Assembly: GCF_009646095.1 (NCBI RefSeq)
Contig: NZ_CP045725.1
Coordinates: 2,294,001 to 2,358,000 of the forward strand
Direction of reading: 5' to 3'
DNA length: 64,000 nt
From: Raineyella fluvialis
Lineage (GTDB): Bacteria > Actinomycetota > Actinomycetes > Propionibacteriales > Propionibacteriaceae
Every line of letters begins with the position of its first letter. Positions within the stretch are counted from its first letter, which is position 1. The translations under genes were made by a program, and so were the position numbers. This document shows, one piece after another, positions 8,782 to 18,777 of the stretch. The notes beneath the pieces are model-generated. The model saw only the letters and a list, made by a program, of their open reading frames with translations. It had not been told where the DNA came from and ran no database searches.

Positions 8782-9651
8782 GTGGGACTGACGGGAGTGA
8801 TCATCGCTGTGGTGGCCGTGGCGTGGCTGGCCTTCGGCGTACCGCAATTCCTCTCCGTCCCGCGCGCTGTCGAGGAAGAGGTCCGCGATCCCGCCGAACA
8901 GATCGGCGGGGCGGTCCGCATCCTCCGAGCCCCTGCCCCTGCCCCGGCCCCGGACGGCGCCGGTCAGGACGCGTCGGTGCCCTTGGTGGACGCCGAGGGC
9001 AAGCCGTTCGCCCGGGCGGAGATCTCGACCAGGCTCACCCGGCGGGCGGAGTTGGCCCGCCTGCGCAGGATCGAGGTGGCCGCCGTCCGGATCCGTCGCA
9101 GGGCCCTGCTCGGCGTGCTGCTCGTCGACCTGCTCATCGTCGCCGGCTGCCTCGCGCGCTGGTGGCCCTGGTGGCTCTGCGCCGGGGCCGGTGCCCTGTT
9201 GGTGGCGGCCGTGGTCGGCCTGCGGGTGAGTGTGGTGCTGGTGGAACGCGAGCTGGGCCGCCGGATCGACGCACTGCGGACCGGCAACCAGGAACGTACG
9301 CTCGCGATCAGCCGTGCGGAGCTGCAGGCGGTCGCTGAGGGCCCCGGCGAGGCGGGCTCGGACGCCTCCCGCACCTCCCGTGACCTGGTCTCGGTGCGCC
9401 AGCCGCTGTTAGAGGGCCTCCCGTCCCGCCATGCCACGCCCTCGCTGTGGGAGCCGGTGCCGGTCACCGCGCCGACGTACGTCCAGCGGCCGATCGTCGC
9501 GCGGAGCGTGCGGACGATCGACCTGGCCAGCACCGATCTCAACGCGGCGATGGACCGGGCCCAGGGTGACGTCCCAGTGGCGCTCGATGCGCGCCGGGCG
9601 GATGGTGAGCGGGCTTCGCGGCGGCCGAAGCTGCGGGCCGTCGGTGAATGA
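8782..9651 (+). CDS. glpR: GlpR/SepX-like divisome membrane protein
   Basis: A 289-residue membrane protein. One membrane segment is at the very N-terminus (about 4-24, VIIAVVAVAWLAFGVPQFL). A charged middle (25-105) carries a short Ala-Pro repeat. Two further segments lie at about 107-150, followed by a long cytoplasmic tail. This topology, the start MGLTGVII and the position behind moeA and rimJ match Rv0996 and its relatives: SepX in Streptomyces and GlpR in Corynebacterium, the membrane receptor of the gephyrin-like protein Glp at the septum. GTG start. Function assigned by synteny and topology. Confidence 0.82.
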   Translation: MGLTGVIIAVVAVAWLAFGVPQFLSVPRAVEEEVRDPAEQIGGAVRILRAPAPAPAPDGAGQDASVPLVDAEGKPFARAEISTRLTRRAELARLRRIEVAAVRIRRRALLGVLLVDLLIVAGCLARWWPWWLCAGAGALLVAAVVGLRVSVVLVERELGRRIDALRTGNQERTLAISRAELQAVAEGPGEAGSDASRTSRDLVSVRQPLLEGLPSRHATPSLWEPVPVTAPTYVQRPIVARSVRTIDLASTDLNAAMDRAQGDVPVALDARRADGERASRRPKLRAVGE

Positions 9652-9726
9652 CCTGCCGGTTTGGGGACTCGGCGGGGTGGTGCTAGAGTTCCAGTCCTGT
9701 CGGGACACTCCGGTGACGGCTGACAA

Positions 9727-9799
9727 GGGGCATTGGCGCAGTTGGTAGCGCGTCTCGTTCGCAATGAGAAGGTCAGGGGTTCGAATCCCCTATGCTCCA
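9727..9799 (+). tRNA. tRNA-Ala (anticodon CGC)
   Basis: A full cloverleaf can be drawn. The acceptor GGGGCAT pairs with ATGCTCC. The D-arm contains GGCGCAGTTGGTAGCGC. The anticodon stem TCTCG/TGAGA carries the loop TTCGCAA with anticodon CGC. The T-arm is AGGGG-TTCGAAT-CCCCT. The discriminator base is A, and CCA is not encoded. It reads codon GCG. Confidence 0.97.
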
Positions 9800-9853
9800 C
9801 AATTCAAGACGTACTAGAACACCTGACATCGGCAGATGTCGGTGCTGGTGCCA

Positions 9854-9892
9854 GGGCGGCGAAGGGCTCGACGAGCCGGATCGTCGCCCTTT
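9854..9892 (+). terminator. Hairpin terminator after tRNA-Ala
   Basis: The arms GGGCGGCGA (9854-9862) and TCGTCGCCC (9881-9889) pair with one G-T wobble. They enclose an inner hairpin GGCTC-GAC-GAGCC and are followed by TTT. A smaller hairpin, GACATC-GGCA-GATGTC, sits just upstream at 9825-9840. The region between the tRNA and the next gene shows no coding signal. Confidence 0.65.
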
Positions 9893-10015
9893 AGTCTTCG
9901 CTGATCTCGATCGTTGAGCGGGCTCTGGACCTGCTGCCAGGCGTACTGTTCGAACACCCCCGCACGAGCGGCGCAAGCGATGGTGCGGAGTGGGTCTCTC
10001 TGGCGAGCCGTACGA

Positions 10016-10369
10016 TCAACGACCGATTCGTTCACCCTCTCCAGCTTCAATGACCGTCTTGAGCACCGTCATCGCACCCATGCCGTGGGGCCAGCCGGTG
10101 TAGAACGCGAGATGCAGGAGGGCTTCCTTCAACTCGTCCTCGGTGACGCCGTTCTGGCGGGCGAAGTCGAGGTGGAACCGCAGCTGGTCGGTCTTGCCCA
10201 TCGCGGTCAGTGCAGCGACCGTGACGAGGCTGCGGTCCCGCTTGGACAGGCCCTCACGCTCCCAGACCTCGTCGAACAGCACGGCGTCGGTGTAGTGGAC
10301 CATTCCGGGGGCGAAGTCGCCGAAGGCGTTCTTCCCGCCGCTCCACCCGGTGCTCTTGGTGTCGCTCAT
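10016..10369 (-). CDS. Carboxymuconolactone decarboxylase family protein
   Basis: A 117-residue all-helical protein of the CMD family. The typical C-terminal half EALLHLAFYTGWPHGMGAM is present. It lacks the CxxC pair of the AhpD peroxidase branch, so it fits the gamma-carboxymuconolactone decarboxylase or unknown-substrate branch. It is divergent from an XRE regulator across a 155-bp region that holds a perfect 22-bp tandem repeat. The shared regulator, aldo/keto reductase and cupin nearby suggest a small carbonyl or xenobiotic detoxification set; this is inference. Confidence 0.9.
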   Translation of the reverse strand: MSDTKSTGWSGGKNAFGDFAPGMVHYTDAVLFDEVWEREGLSKRDRSLVTVAALTAMGKTDQLRFHLDFARQNGVTEDELKEALLHLAFYTGWPHGMGAMTVLKTVIEAGEGERIGR

Positions 10370-10402
10370 GATTGTTCCTCTCGGTCTCGCGCTTCGCGGA
10401 TA

Positions 10403-10446
10403 CCCCTATGACACCGCGTACCTGCCCCTATGACACCGCGTACCTG
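10403..10446. repeat. Perfect 22-bp tandem repeat between divergent genes
   Basis: Two identical head-to-tail copies (10403-10424 and 10425-10446) contain the core TATGACACCGCGTACC. They lie between the CMD gene start (10369) and the XRE regulator start (10525). Copies exactly two helical turns apart between divergent promoters are typical of an operator bound by two regulator dimers on one DNA face. The neighbouring XRE protein is the obvious candidate ligand. Confidence 0.85.
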
Positions 10447-10524
10447 CGCCCGGAGGGAGGCTCTGGTGAGGGGTGTACCAGTGGAGACTCCCTGGCGAGA
10501 AGAAGCCCGAATACCGTTGAGGTC

Positions 10525-12404
<1,880 letters not shown>

Positions 12405-12422
12405 TGACAGAAGGAGAACAGC

Positions 12423-12839
12423 ATGAGAGACGGCACTGACCAGATATTCCCGATAGGGGACACGAACGACGCCTTCGCTCAGTACTTCATTGGCCAGAGC
12501 TACCTCGCACCCCTGACTGACGGGAGCGTCCCGGTCAGCAACGTGACCTTCGAACCGAGCTGCCGGAACAACTGGCATATCCACCACGGCACGAACGGCG
12601 GTGGCGACCAGATCCTGCTGTGCACGGCCGGATCCGGCTGGTACCAGGCCCAGGGCGAGGAGCCCGTGAGCATGGAACCGGGCACCGTGATCCGCGTCCC
12701 CGCTGGCACCAAGCACTGGCACGGCGCGAAAGCCGATTCCTGGTTCAGCCACCTGGCATTCATCACCCCGGGCCAAAGCATCAGCAACGAATGGCTCGAA
12801 CCGGTTACGGAGGAGGTGTACGGCCGCCTCGCGAAGTAA
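12423..12839 (+). CDS. Cupin-domain protein
   Basis: A 138-residue single-domain cupin. The first cupin motif carries the metal ligands in NNWHIHHGTNGGGDQILL, and the second is GTVIRVPAGTKHWHGA. It resembles the (R)-mandelonitrile lyase-like / CMD-associated cupins often found with AKR and CMD genes. It follows an AGAAGGAG-type ribosome binding site. It is the last gene of the XRE–AKR–cupin unit and converges on the methyltransferase gene. Enzymatic role not known. Confidence 0.9.
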   Translation: MRDGTDQIFPIGDTNDAFAQYFIGQSYLAPLTDGSVPVSNVTFEPSCRNNWHIHHGTNGGGDQILLCTAGSGWYQAQGEEPVSMEPGTVIRVPAGTKHWHGAKADSWFSHLAFITPGQSISNEWLEPVTEEVYGRLAK

Positions 12840-12890
12840 GACGGGAACGAGCGAGCATCCTGAACGAGATCTACACCCTGTAGCGGGTAC

Positions 12891-13715
12891 TCACAACGGT
12901 CGCGAGCAGGTGTACATGACGGTGCGGATGCGGCGCTCGGCGAGGTTGGCCACCTGATTGGCGGCCATCTGCCCGAACGCGTCCCCCAGGAAGGCGGCAA
13001 AGGTGACTGGTGGCGGTCCGTCCCGCTCGATCCGGGCCCGCATCTGCCGGAACCAGACGAGGCTCTCGTCCGACGAGTCGACCTCCGAGAGGACGTCGAA
13101 ACCGGCCGCTGGGAGCAGTTCGCGCATGTCGTCCAGGGTGGCGAGGAAGCTGGTGGAGGAGTCGTGGGCCCACGGAACGGGGTAGTGGACGTCGCCGCCT
13201 TCACCCTGCAGCACGTCGTAGACGACGAACCTGCCGCCCGGTCGAAGCACCCGGAAGGCTTCGGCGTAGAGCGCCGGCTTGTCGGAGATGTTCATCGCGA
13301 CGTGCACGGTCAGCGCACCGTCCACAGAGCCGTCCGGAAGGCCGGTGGCGGTCGCATCGCCCACCCGGAAGCGGGTGTGGGCGGCCATGCCCGTCCACTC
13401 CGAGAGCGCCGTCGCCACCTCGCAGAATTCCGGGGTGAGGTCGACGCCGGTGATCGTGCACCCGGTCAGCTCGGCGAGCGTCCGAGCGGGACCGCCCAGT
13501 CCGCTCCCGAGGTCGAGCACGTGCGAGCCGGCCCCCAGCCCGAGGGCCTCGACGATCTCCAGGGACGCCGCACGACCTCGGATGTGGAACTCGTCGACCG
13601 GGGCGAGGTCGGCAGGCCGCAGCTGGGTACGGTCCAGGCCAGCGGAGTCCAGGGCGGAACTGATCGCCGCCACCAGCCCGCCGGGGCCCCCGTAGAACCT
13701 CGAAACCTGGTCCAT
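12891..13715 (-). CDS. SAM-dependent methyltransferase (class I)
   Basis: A 274-residue methyltransferase. Motif I is VLDLGSGLGGPARTLA, motif II GVDLTPEFCEVA, and the motif IV region is ALTVHVAMNISDKPALYAEAFRVLRPGGRF. The pattern is like that of the UbiE, sarcosine/dimethylglycine and tocopherol methyltransferases. The ATG at 13715 (MDQVSRFYGG) is chosen because family members start with this 'YDG'-like segment; a longer reading would cross the control region of the divergent rhodanese gene. The substrate cannot be read from the sequence. Confidence 0.9.
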   Translation of the reverse strand: MDQVSRFYGGPGGLVAAISSALDSAGLDRTQLRPADLAPVDEFHIRGRAASLEIVEALGLGAGSHVLDLGSGLGGPARTLAELTGCTITGVDLTPEFCEVATALSEWTGMAAHTRFRVGDATATGLPDGSVDGALTVHVAMNISDKPALYAEAFRVLRPGGRFVVYDVLQGEGGDVHYPVPWAHDSSTSFLATLDDMRELLPAAGFDVLSEVDSSDESLVWFRQMRARIERDGPPPVTFAAFLGDAFGQMAANQVANLAERRIRTVMYTCSRPL

Positions 13716-13866
13716 GGGCCTATGGTCGCACGCGGCGACCGTGACGTCGATCACCAAGCAGCCCTTCTCCGGCTCGGCGTCGAGCCGGCCTTTGAGGGCT
13801 GTTGAGGGGCGTGAGGCGACCCTTACACTGAGGTCACCCATCCGGGTCTCACCCTCAGGACCTGCC

Positions 13867-14487
13867 ATGTCTGCATCGCCGATCGGCGCCGAACGCGCCG
13901 GGTCGCCATCCCAGGGAGTCGCTCGGCCGCGCCGATTCCTCGCCGCCGGCACCCCGGTCCGTCCTCGCGTCGGTGCGGGGACCAGACGTCACCGGGCCGG
14001 TCCCCGGATGCAGCGGCGCCTGGCCCGTCTGGCGCGCGCGACGGTCGACAGCCCAGTGGCGGTCACCCGGGAGGAGCCGGGCGAGATCGCTGCCGGTCTC
14101 GAGACGGTGCTCGAACACGCCCGACGCGGGCTCGAACGACTGACTCCGGAGCAGGCCGTGGCGGCGTGGCGTGGGGGTGCGCTGCTGGTCGACATCCGTA
14201 CGTCGGAGCAGCGCGCCGAACGAGGAGCACTCCCCGGGGCGATCTGCATCGACAGGACAGTTCTCGAGTGGCGCCTGCAGCCGGGCGGGCGCCACTCGAT
14301 CCCCGAGCTGGCGGGGCCGGACACCCAGGTCATCGTCGTGTGCCGACAGGGCTACAGCAGCTCACTGGCCGCGGCGTCCCTTCGGTCGATCGGCCTGCAG
14401 CGGGCGACAGACATGATCGGCGGCGTGGAAGCGTGGATCGAGGCGGGACTGCCGCTCTCGGACGATCCCCCGGACGTACGCCGCTGA
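13867..14487 (+). CDS. Rhodanese-like domain protein
   Basis: A 206-residue protein with an Arg-rich N-terminal region (about 1-75) and one rhodanese domain (about 90-195). The domain has the active-site loop CRQGYSSS (catalytic Cys) and the late motif GGVEAWIEAGLPL. The family transfers sulfane sulfur or acts in sulfide and cyanide handling. The start could be later, for example at MQRRLARLARATV, because the first 47 residues look disordered. It is divergent from the methyltransferase and convergent with the multicopper oxidase gene. The 104 bp between the convergent genes contains GC-rich inverted repeats but no clear terminator. Confidence 0.88.
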   Translation: MSASPIGAERAGSPSQGVARPRRFLAAGTPVRPRVGAGTRRHRAGPRMQRRLARLARATVDSPVAVTREEPGEIAAGLETVLEHARRGLERLTPEQAVAAWRGGALLVDIRTSEQRAERGALPGAICIDRTVLEWRLQPGGRHSIPELAGPDTQVIVVCRQGYSSSLAAASLRSIGLQRATDMIGGVEAWIEAGLPLSDDPPDVRR

Positions 14488-14591
14488 CCCTGATAGGACC
14501 GACTGGCCGCCGCCGAAGGCGCCGGTGCCGGCGTCGCCGGATCCAGGCGTCACGACTGGCCGGTGCGGACGGCGCCGTGGCGGTGCTGCGT

Positions 14592-16337
14592 CTAGGACAC
14601 CTCGAACCGCTCCATCATGTCGTTGTCCTCGTGCTCGACGATATGGCAGTGGTGCACGTACCTCTGCGGGGTATCGGTCGCGGTGGTGGGGAGGCTGAAC
14701 TTGGCGCGCACCACGGTGACCTGGCCAGGGTTGGCCTTGACGGTGTCCTTGAACCCGGCCTCCTCGGGGGCTGGTGGTTGGAGAGCCGACTTCAGGAAGG
14801 GCACCAGCGTCGTGACATCCTGTCGGGGGACGCCGTGGGTGGTCCCGTACTTCGCGACATAACCGGCTACGTCGAAGGTGTAGCGGCCCAGCACCGTGAA
14901 TCCGAAGAGGTGGGTGTGCATCGGGTGGGTGTCCGGCGTGGTGTTCACGTAGTACCAGTCCTCGACCTCGCCGACGTTCAACTGCTCCACGTGAGGTGTC
15001 GCGGACATGTAACCGGCACCGTTCAGATTCATCGTCCACGACGGCGTGTTTGCCCCGACCTCGTTCAGGGTGATCATCCGGTTTCTGACGCCGCTGAGGC
15101 CCCTCGGGTTGGGGGCGCCGATGCTGATCAGTTCTGTCAGTGTCGCCTCAGGCGGAGGCAGGGTGGTGATCACGGTCTTCAGTGCTCCGCCGGACGCCAC
15201 AGGCTTCACCCGGAACTGCATCACCTGTGACAGGTTGGGCGCCGGGTTACTGATCGGGGTCGGTGGGTTCGAGTTCTGCAGGAGGATGGTCTTACCGGCG
15301 AGACGGGTGAAGTCCACGAGGACGTCGAAGCGCTCGGCCGGCGCCATCGTCAGGCGGCTGGCTGGTAACGGTGCCGTAGGCCGGAGGCCCAGTTCGGTGC
15401 CGATGATGAACATCGGGGCGTTCATCTTCAGGGACATGATGCGCGCGTTGCAGCCGTTGAGGAACCGGAAGCGGTAGACCGCCGGTTCCACGTCCAGGTG
15501 GGGCCAGACCTTGCCGTTGACCAGCATCACGTCCCCGAAGTACTCCGGGATCCACGGCCCGTTCAGACTGGCGGGGTTGGTGGGGTAGAGCAGGGAGCCG
15601 TCCGCGTTGAAGCGCCGGTCCTGGATGACCAGTGGCAGTTCGTACGGCCCTTGGGGCAGATCCGCTCTGGAGCCGCTGTCCCAGTCGTCGCGCAAGAGGT
15701 AGCCTCCGGCAAGCCCGGCGACGACGTTCAATCGGGTGGCGCCCAGGAGGTGGTCGTGGAACCACAGCCCCGCCGCCGGTTGCTCGTTGGGGTAATCAGC
15801 CGTTTGGAAACTTCCGTACCCGGCGGGGGAGGAGGCGAACGGATTGCCGTCGTTCACCCCGGCGACGAAACCACCGTGCAGGTGGGTCAGGATTCCGGTC
15901 CCCGTGTGGTTCTCCGTCCACTGGGTGTAGCTGTTGGCGTTGCCGAACACGCTCAGGTAGTCCTGATCATGCAGGTTGTTGACGTAGTTGACCGTCACCG
16001 GGTGGCCACGCTTGGCCATCAAGATCGGTCCGAGGTACGACGCCGACGCCGTGTCCGCTGCGGGTCCCCCGACCCGTGTGTACCCGAAGAGCGTCGTCGG
16101 CTTCGGGAACTGGCTGTGCACCTGGCGCTGTACGAGGGTCGCCGTCAGCGTCTGGGATCCACCGGCCGTGATGTCGACGAGGTTGTCGGTCAACCGTGGC
16201 ATCGGATCGAGGTAGGGCGTCAGGCTTCCGGCTACGCTGACGGCCGCTGCCGCCCTGGTGCGAGGCGCAAAGCCCCGCAATCCTGCAGCGGCCACCACTC
16301 CGCTGCTCACCATCAAGAATTCCCGCCGTGTCGGCAT
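14592..16337 (-). CDS. Tat-exported multicopper oxidase
   Basis: A 581-residue secreted oxidase of the laccase/CueO/bilirubin oxidase superfamily. A Tat signal (RREFLMVSSG, then a hydrophobic stretch) occupies residues 4-35. Copper ligands appear as HLHGG, WFHDHLLGATRLNV, HPMHTHLFGF and HHCHIVEHEDNDMMERF, i.e. all four copper-binding regions, including the Cys-His pair and an axial Met for type 1 copper. The ATG at 16337 has a Gly-rich ribosome binding site upstream. No CueO-type Met-rich insert is evident. A role in copper tolerance or phenol oxidation is inferred. A 14-bp palindrome overlaps the presumed promoter. Confidence 0.95.
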   Translation of the reverse strand: MPTRREFLMVSSGVVAAAGLRGFAPRTRAAAAVSVAGSLTPYLDPMPRLTDNLVDITAGGSQTLTATLVQRQVHSQFPKPTTLFGYTRVGGPAADTASASYLGPILMAKRGHPVTVNYVNNLHDQDYLSVFGNANSYTQWTENHTGTGILTHLHGGFVAGVNDGNPFASSPAGYGSFQTADYPNEQPAAGLWFHDHLLGATRLNVVAGLAGGYLLRDDWDSGSRADLPQGPYELPLVIQDRRFNADGSLLYPTNPASLNGPWIPEYFGDVMLVNGKVWPHLDVEPAVYRFRFLNGCNARIMSLKMNAPMFIIGTELGLRPTAPLPASRLTMAPAERFDVLVDFTRLAGKTILLQNSNPPTPISNPAPNLSQVMQFRVKPVASGGALKTVITTLPPPEATLTELISIGAPNPRGLSGVRNRMITLNEVGANTPSWTMNLNGAGYMSATPHVEQLNVGEVEDWYYVNTTPDTHPMHTHLFGFTVLGRYTFDVAGYVAKYGTTHGVPRQDVTTLVPFLKSALQPPAPEEAGFKDTVKANPGQVTVVRAKFSLPTTATDTPQRYVHHCHIVEHEDNDMMERFEVS

Positions 16338-16402
16338 TTCCTGCCCCCCTTGATCGGCCACCGCGGTGACGTCCGTCCTGCTGGACGAAGACGTCGACTT
16401 TC

Positions 16403-16432
16403 GATAAAGGTACGGCGCGTGACCGAGGTCAC
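16403..16432 (-). promoter_or_regulatory. Putative promoter with palindromic operator of the multicopper oxidase gene
   Basis: On the minus strand a -10-like TTTATC lies at 16408-16403. Upstream of it, at 16432-16419, is the perfect palindrome GTGACC-N2-GGTCAC, which falls on the expected -35 region. A repressor bound there would block transcription. The distance to the start codon is about 65 bp. The regulator is not identifiable; it does not match the known CsoR operator pattern. Confidence 0.45.
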
Positions 16433-16543
16433 ACCAGCCCCAAACACAGGGCAGACACAAGAACTACACACCGCGTTCGTAGAGAGTGGGGGCTGCTCTC
16501 AGGATCCTGTGGGTAGAGCGGCCCATAGGATGCCCTCATCGGC

Positions 16544-17320
16544 ATGGATTTCGCCCCCTCGTCGGGGCTCACGCGCAGACTGCTCGACACGCTCCGCCGG
16601 TCCGGATCGGTGTTCCCGCAGGATGAACTCGCTGCCCTGGTGGCCGCCGCGAGCGGGTCGAGCGAACTGACCGAACTGGTCGACCGGCGCGCCGACGGTG
16701 TCCCTGTCGAGGTCCTCGTCGGGTACGCCTGGTTCGGTGACCTACGGATCAGGGTCACCTCCGGAGTATTCATCCCCCGGCACCGCACTGAGTACCTGGT
16801 GGAACGTGCCCTGCGGCACCTCAGCCCGGGCGACCGGCTGCTCGATCTCGGCTGCGGGAGCGGCGCGGTGGCGGCCCTCGTGGCGCATCACGTCGGGGCG
16901 CTTGACATCACCGCGATGGACATCGATCCCGTGGCTGTTGGCTGTGCCCGGATCAACCTGCCACCACCCGCGCGGGTGGTGCTGGCTGATTCGCCGGCCG
17001 CCCTGGCCCCGGAGCGGTTCCACGTGATCGTCGCCAACCTGCCCTACGTCCCGACAGCGCGGCTCCCGTACCTGCCGCGTGACGCCCGGGACTACGAGCC
17101 GTTGGTCGCGCTCGACGGCGGGTGGGACGGGCTGGATCCGCTGCGCCGGGTCGCACCGCACCTGCTGTCGCGCCTGCTGCCGGATGGGTGGTTCCTCGTC
17201 GAAGTGGGTGAGGACCAGACGGAGCCGGCCGCCGCGATCCTTCGAGGCGTGGGCTTCGCCGCCGTGGCGGTGAGTGTGTCGAACGACCGGGACACCAACG
17301 TGGTCGAGGCACGACGCTGA
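16544..17320 (+). CDS. HemK/PrmC-like N5-glutamine methyltransferase
   Basis: A 258-residue SAM methyltransferase of the HemK family. The N-terminal helical domain is followed by motif I LLDLGCGSGAVAA and the acceptor-binding motif, which is NLPY instead of the usual NPPY. The later segment YEPLVALDGGWDGLDPLRRV is diagnostic of the family. Paralogues with this architecture are annotated as 'putative protein N5-glutamine methyltransferase' and are distinct from the prmC next to prfA. No release-factor gene is nearby, so the substrate is open. Confidence 0.92.
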   Translation: MDFAPSSGLTRRLLDTLRRSGSVFPQDELAALVAAASGSSELTELVDRRADGVPVEVLVGYAWFGDLRIRVTSGVFIPRHRTEYLVERALRHLSPGDRLLDLGCGSGAVAALVAHHVGALDITAMDIDPVAVGCARINLPPPARVVLADSPAALAPERFHVIVANLPYVPTARLPYLPRDARDYEPLVALDGGWDGLDPLRRVAPHLLSRLLPDGWFLVEVGEDQTEPAAAILRGVGFAAVAVSVSNDRDTNVVEARR

Positions 17321-17360
17321 CCTCCGCGCGACCGACGCCGTTCGGTGCGAGGATCCAGGC

Positions 17361-17804
17361 ATGAGCAAGCATGTGGCGGCCTCCGCCAGCGTTCTGATCG
17401 ATCGTCCGGTGGACGACGTGTTCGCCTTCTTCGCCGATGCGGAGAACAGCCCGCGGTGGCGTTCCGGGGTGATCTCCATCCGTCGCGTCGGGGAGGACCT
17501 CGGCGTGGGCACGGTCTACGAGCAGTCGGTGGCGGGCCCGGGTGGCCGGCCGATCAGGGCCGACATCCGGTTGACGGCGTACGAGGCCGGCAGGCGCGTC
17601 GCGTTCGAGACCATCGCCGGCCCGGTACGTCCGCGCGGGGAGTACCTCTTCGAGCCGGTGGAGGGCGGCACCCGGGTCGTGTTCGACCTCGCCGCCGACC
17701 TGGACGGCGTCAAGGCACTGCTGATGGCCGGGCCGGTGCAGAAGACGATGGACGCCGAGGTGGCGGCACTCGCGAAGGCGAAGGACCAACTCGAGCACCC
17801 ATGA
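17361..17804 (+). CDS. SRPBCC (START-like) family protein
   Basis: A 147-residue protein with the SRPBCC/polyketide-cyclase-like fold. It begins ASASVLIDRPVDDVFAFFAD and continues with a beta-rich middle (FETIAGPVRPRGEYLFEPV) and a C-terminal amphipathic helix. This small family binds hydrophobic ligands, and most members have no known reaction. The ATG at 17361 lies 40 bp after the HemK-like gene, so cotranscription is possible. Confidence 0.9.
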   Translation: MSKHVAASASVLIDRPVDDVFAFFADAENSPRWRSGVISIRRVGEDLGVGTVYEQSVAGPGGRPIRADIRLTAYEAGRRVAFETIAGPVRPRGEYLFEPVEGGTRVVFDLAADLDGVKALLMAGPVQKTMDAEVAALAKAKDQLEHP

Positions 17805-17837
17805 ACCCCGGGGGTATTGGCACAACCCTTGATATTC

Positions 17838-17868
17838 AGTTTGCGTGATGGTATCCATAAGTTTGCGT
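17838..17868 (+). promoter_or_regulatory. Direct repeats AGTTTGCGT upstream of cysE
   Basis: The 9-bp AGTTTGCGT occurs at 17838-17846 and 17860-17868, exactly 22 bp apart (two helical turns). They lie in an AT-richer stretch 48-78 bp before the cysE start. TTGATA (17829-17834) could serve as a -35 element. This looks like a regulator site or promoter region; the binding protein is unknown. Confidence 0.45.
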
Positions 17869-17915
17869 ACGCCTTGGAGCTCCTTGTCGCCGAGGCCGTC
17901 GAAAGGACACTTGGG

Positions 17916-18737
17916 ATGACCGATCACATCTGGCAGCGGGTCCGTGAAGAGGTGGCGCGCGACGCGGCCCAGGAACCGGCTCTGGCGAGCTTCCTGCATT
18001 CCGTCGTGCTGGGCCACCCCGACCTTGAGTCGTCGCTCGCCCACATCCTGGCGAGCAAGCTGAACAGCACCACGCTCACCGAGCTGACCCTGTTCGACAT
18101 GATCAAGGCCGCGCTGGACGCGGAGCCGGGGATCGGGATCGCCGTGCGCGAGGACCTGGCCGCGGTGCTCTCCCGCGACCCGGCAACGCGCGGGTACTCG
18201 CAGCCGCTGCTCTACTTCAAGGGCTTCCACGCCCTGCAGGCGCACCGCATCGCCCATTGGTACTGGATCCACGATCGTCAGGCGCTGGCGCTCTACCTGC
18301 AGAGCCGCACCTCCGAGGCGTTCGCCGTCGACATCCACCCGGGCGCTCGGATCGGCAAGGGCATCCTCTTCGACCACGCCACCAGCATCGTGATCGGCGA
18401 GACCGCGGTCATCGAGGACGACTTCTCGATGCTGCACGAGGTCACCCTGGGCGGCACCGGCAAGGTCGGTGGCGATCGGCACCCGAAGATCGGGCGTGGC
18501 GTGATGATCGGGGCCGGCGCGAAGGTGCTCGGCAACATCAAGGTCGGCGAGGGCGCCAAGATCGGTGCCGGCAGTGTCGTGCTGTCCGACGTGCCCGCGT
18601 TCACCACAGTCGCCGGGGTCCCGGCCCGCCCGGTGAGCTACCCGGCCCACGCGCATCCGGCCCTCGACCTCGAGCAGGAGCTGATCGAGTCCGAGCGCCG
18701 CGAGCGGCAGAACGCCTGGGGCGCCGGCCCGGCCTGA
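17916..18737 (+). CDS. cysE: Serine O-acetyltransferase
   Basis: Makes O-acetylserine from serine and acetyl-CoA, the first step of cysteine synthesis. A 273-residue hexapeptide-repeat protein with the helical N-terminal domain of the E. coli type. The catalytic region is DIHPGARIGKG and DHATSIVIGETAVIEDDF, then LHEVTLGGTGK with the conserved GDRHPKIG. The ATG at 17916 follows GAAAGGACAC; sequence upstream in the same frame has poor codon bias and holds direct repeats, so it is taken as leader. No cysK lies next to it, which is unusual. Confidence 0.95.
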   Translation: MTDHIWQRVREEVARDAAQEPALASFLHSVVLGHPDLESSLAHILASKLNSTTLTELTLFDMIKAALDAEPGIGIAVREDLAAVLSRDPATRGYSQPLLYFKGFHALQAHRIAHWYWIHDRQALALYLQSRTSEAFAVDIHPGARIGKGILFDHATSIVIGETAVIEDDFSMLHEVTLGGTGKVGGDRHPKIGRGVMIGAGAKVLGNIKVGEGAKIGAGSVVLSDVPAFTTVAGVPARPVSYPAHAHPALDLEQELIESERRERQNAWGAGPA

Positions 18738-18777
18738 GCCGCCTTCGCGAACGCAGGTGGGTCGCTAGTCTGTGGGC

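Noticed and set aside
8964-9800. Leftward open frame beginning MEHRGFEPLTFSLRTRR
   Set aside because: This is the well-known false protein made by reading a tRNA gene backwards; it overlaps tRNA-Ala and is antisense to glpR.
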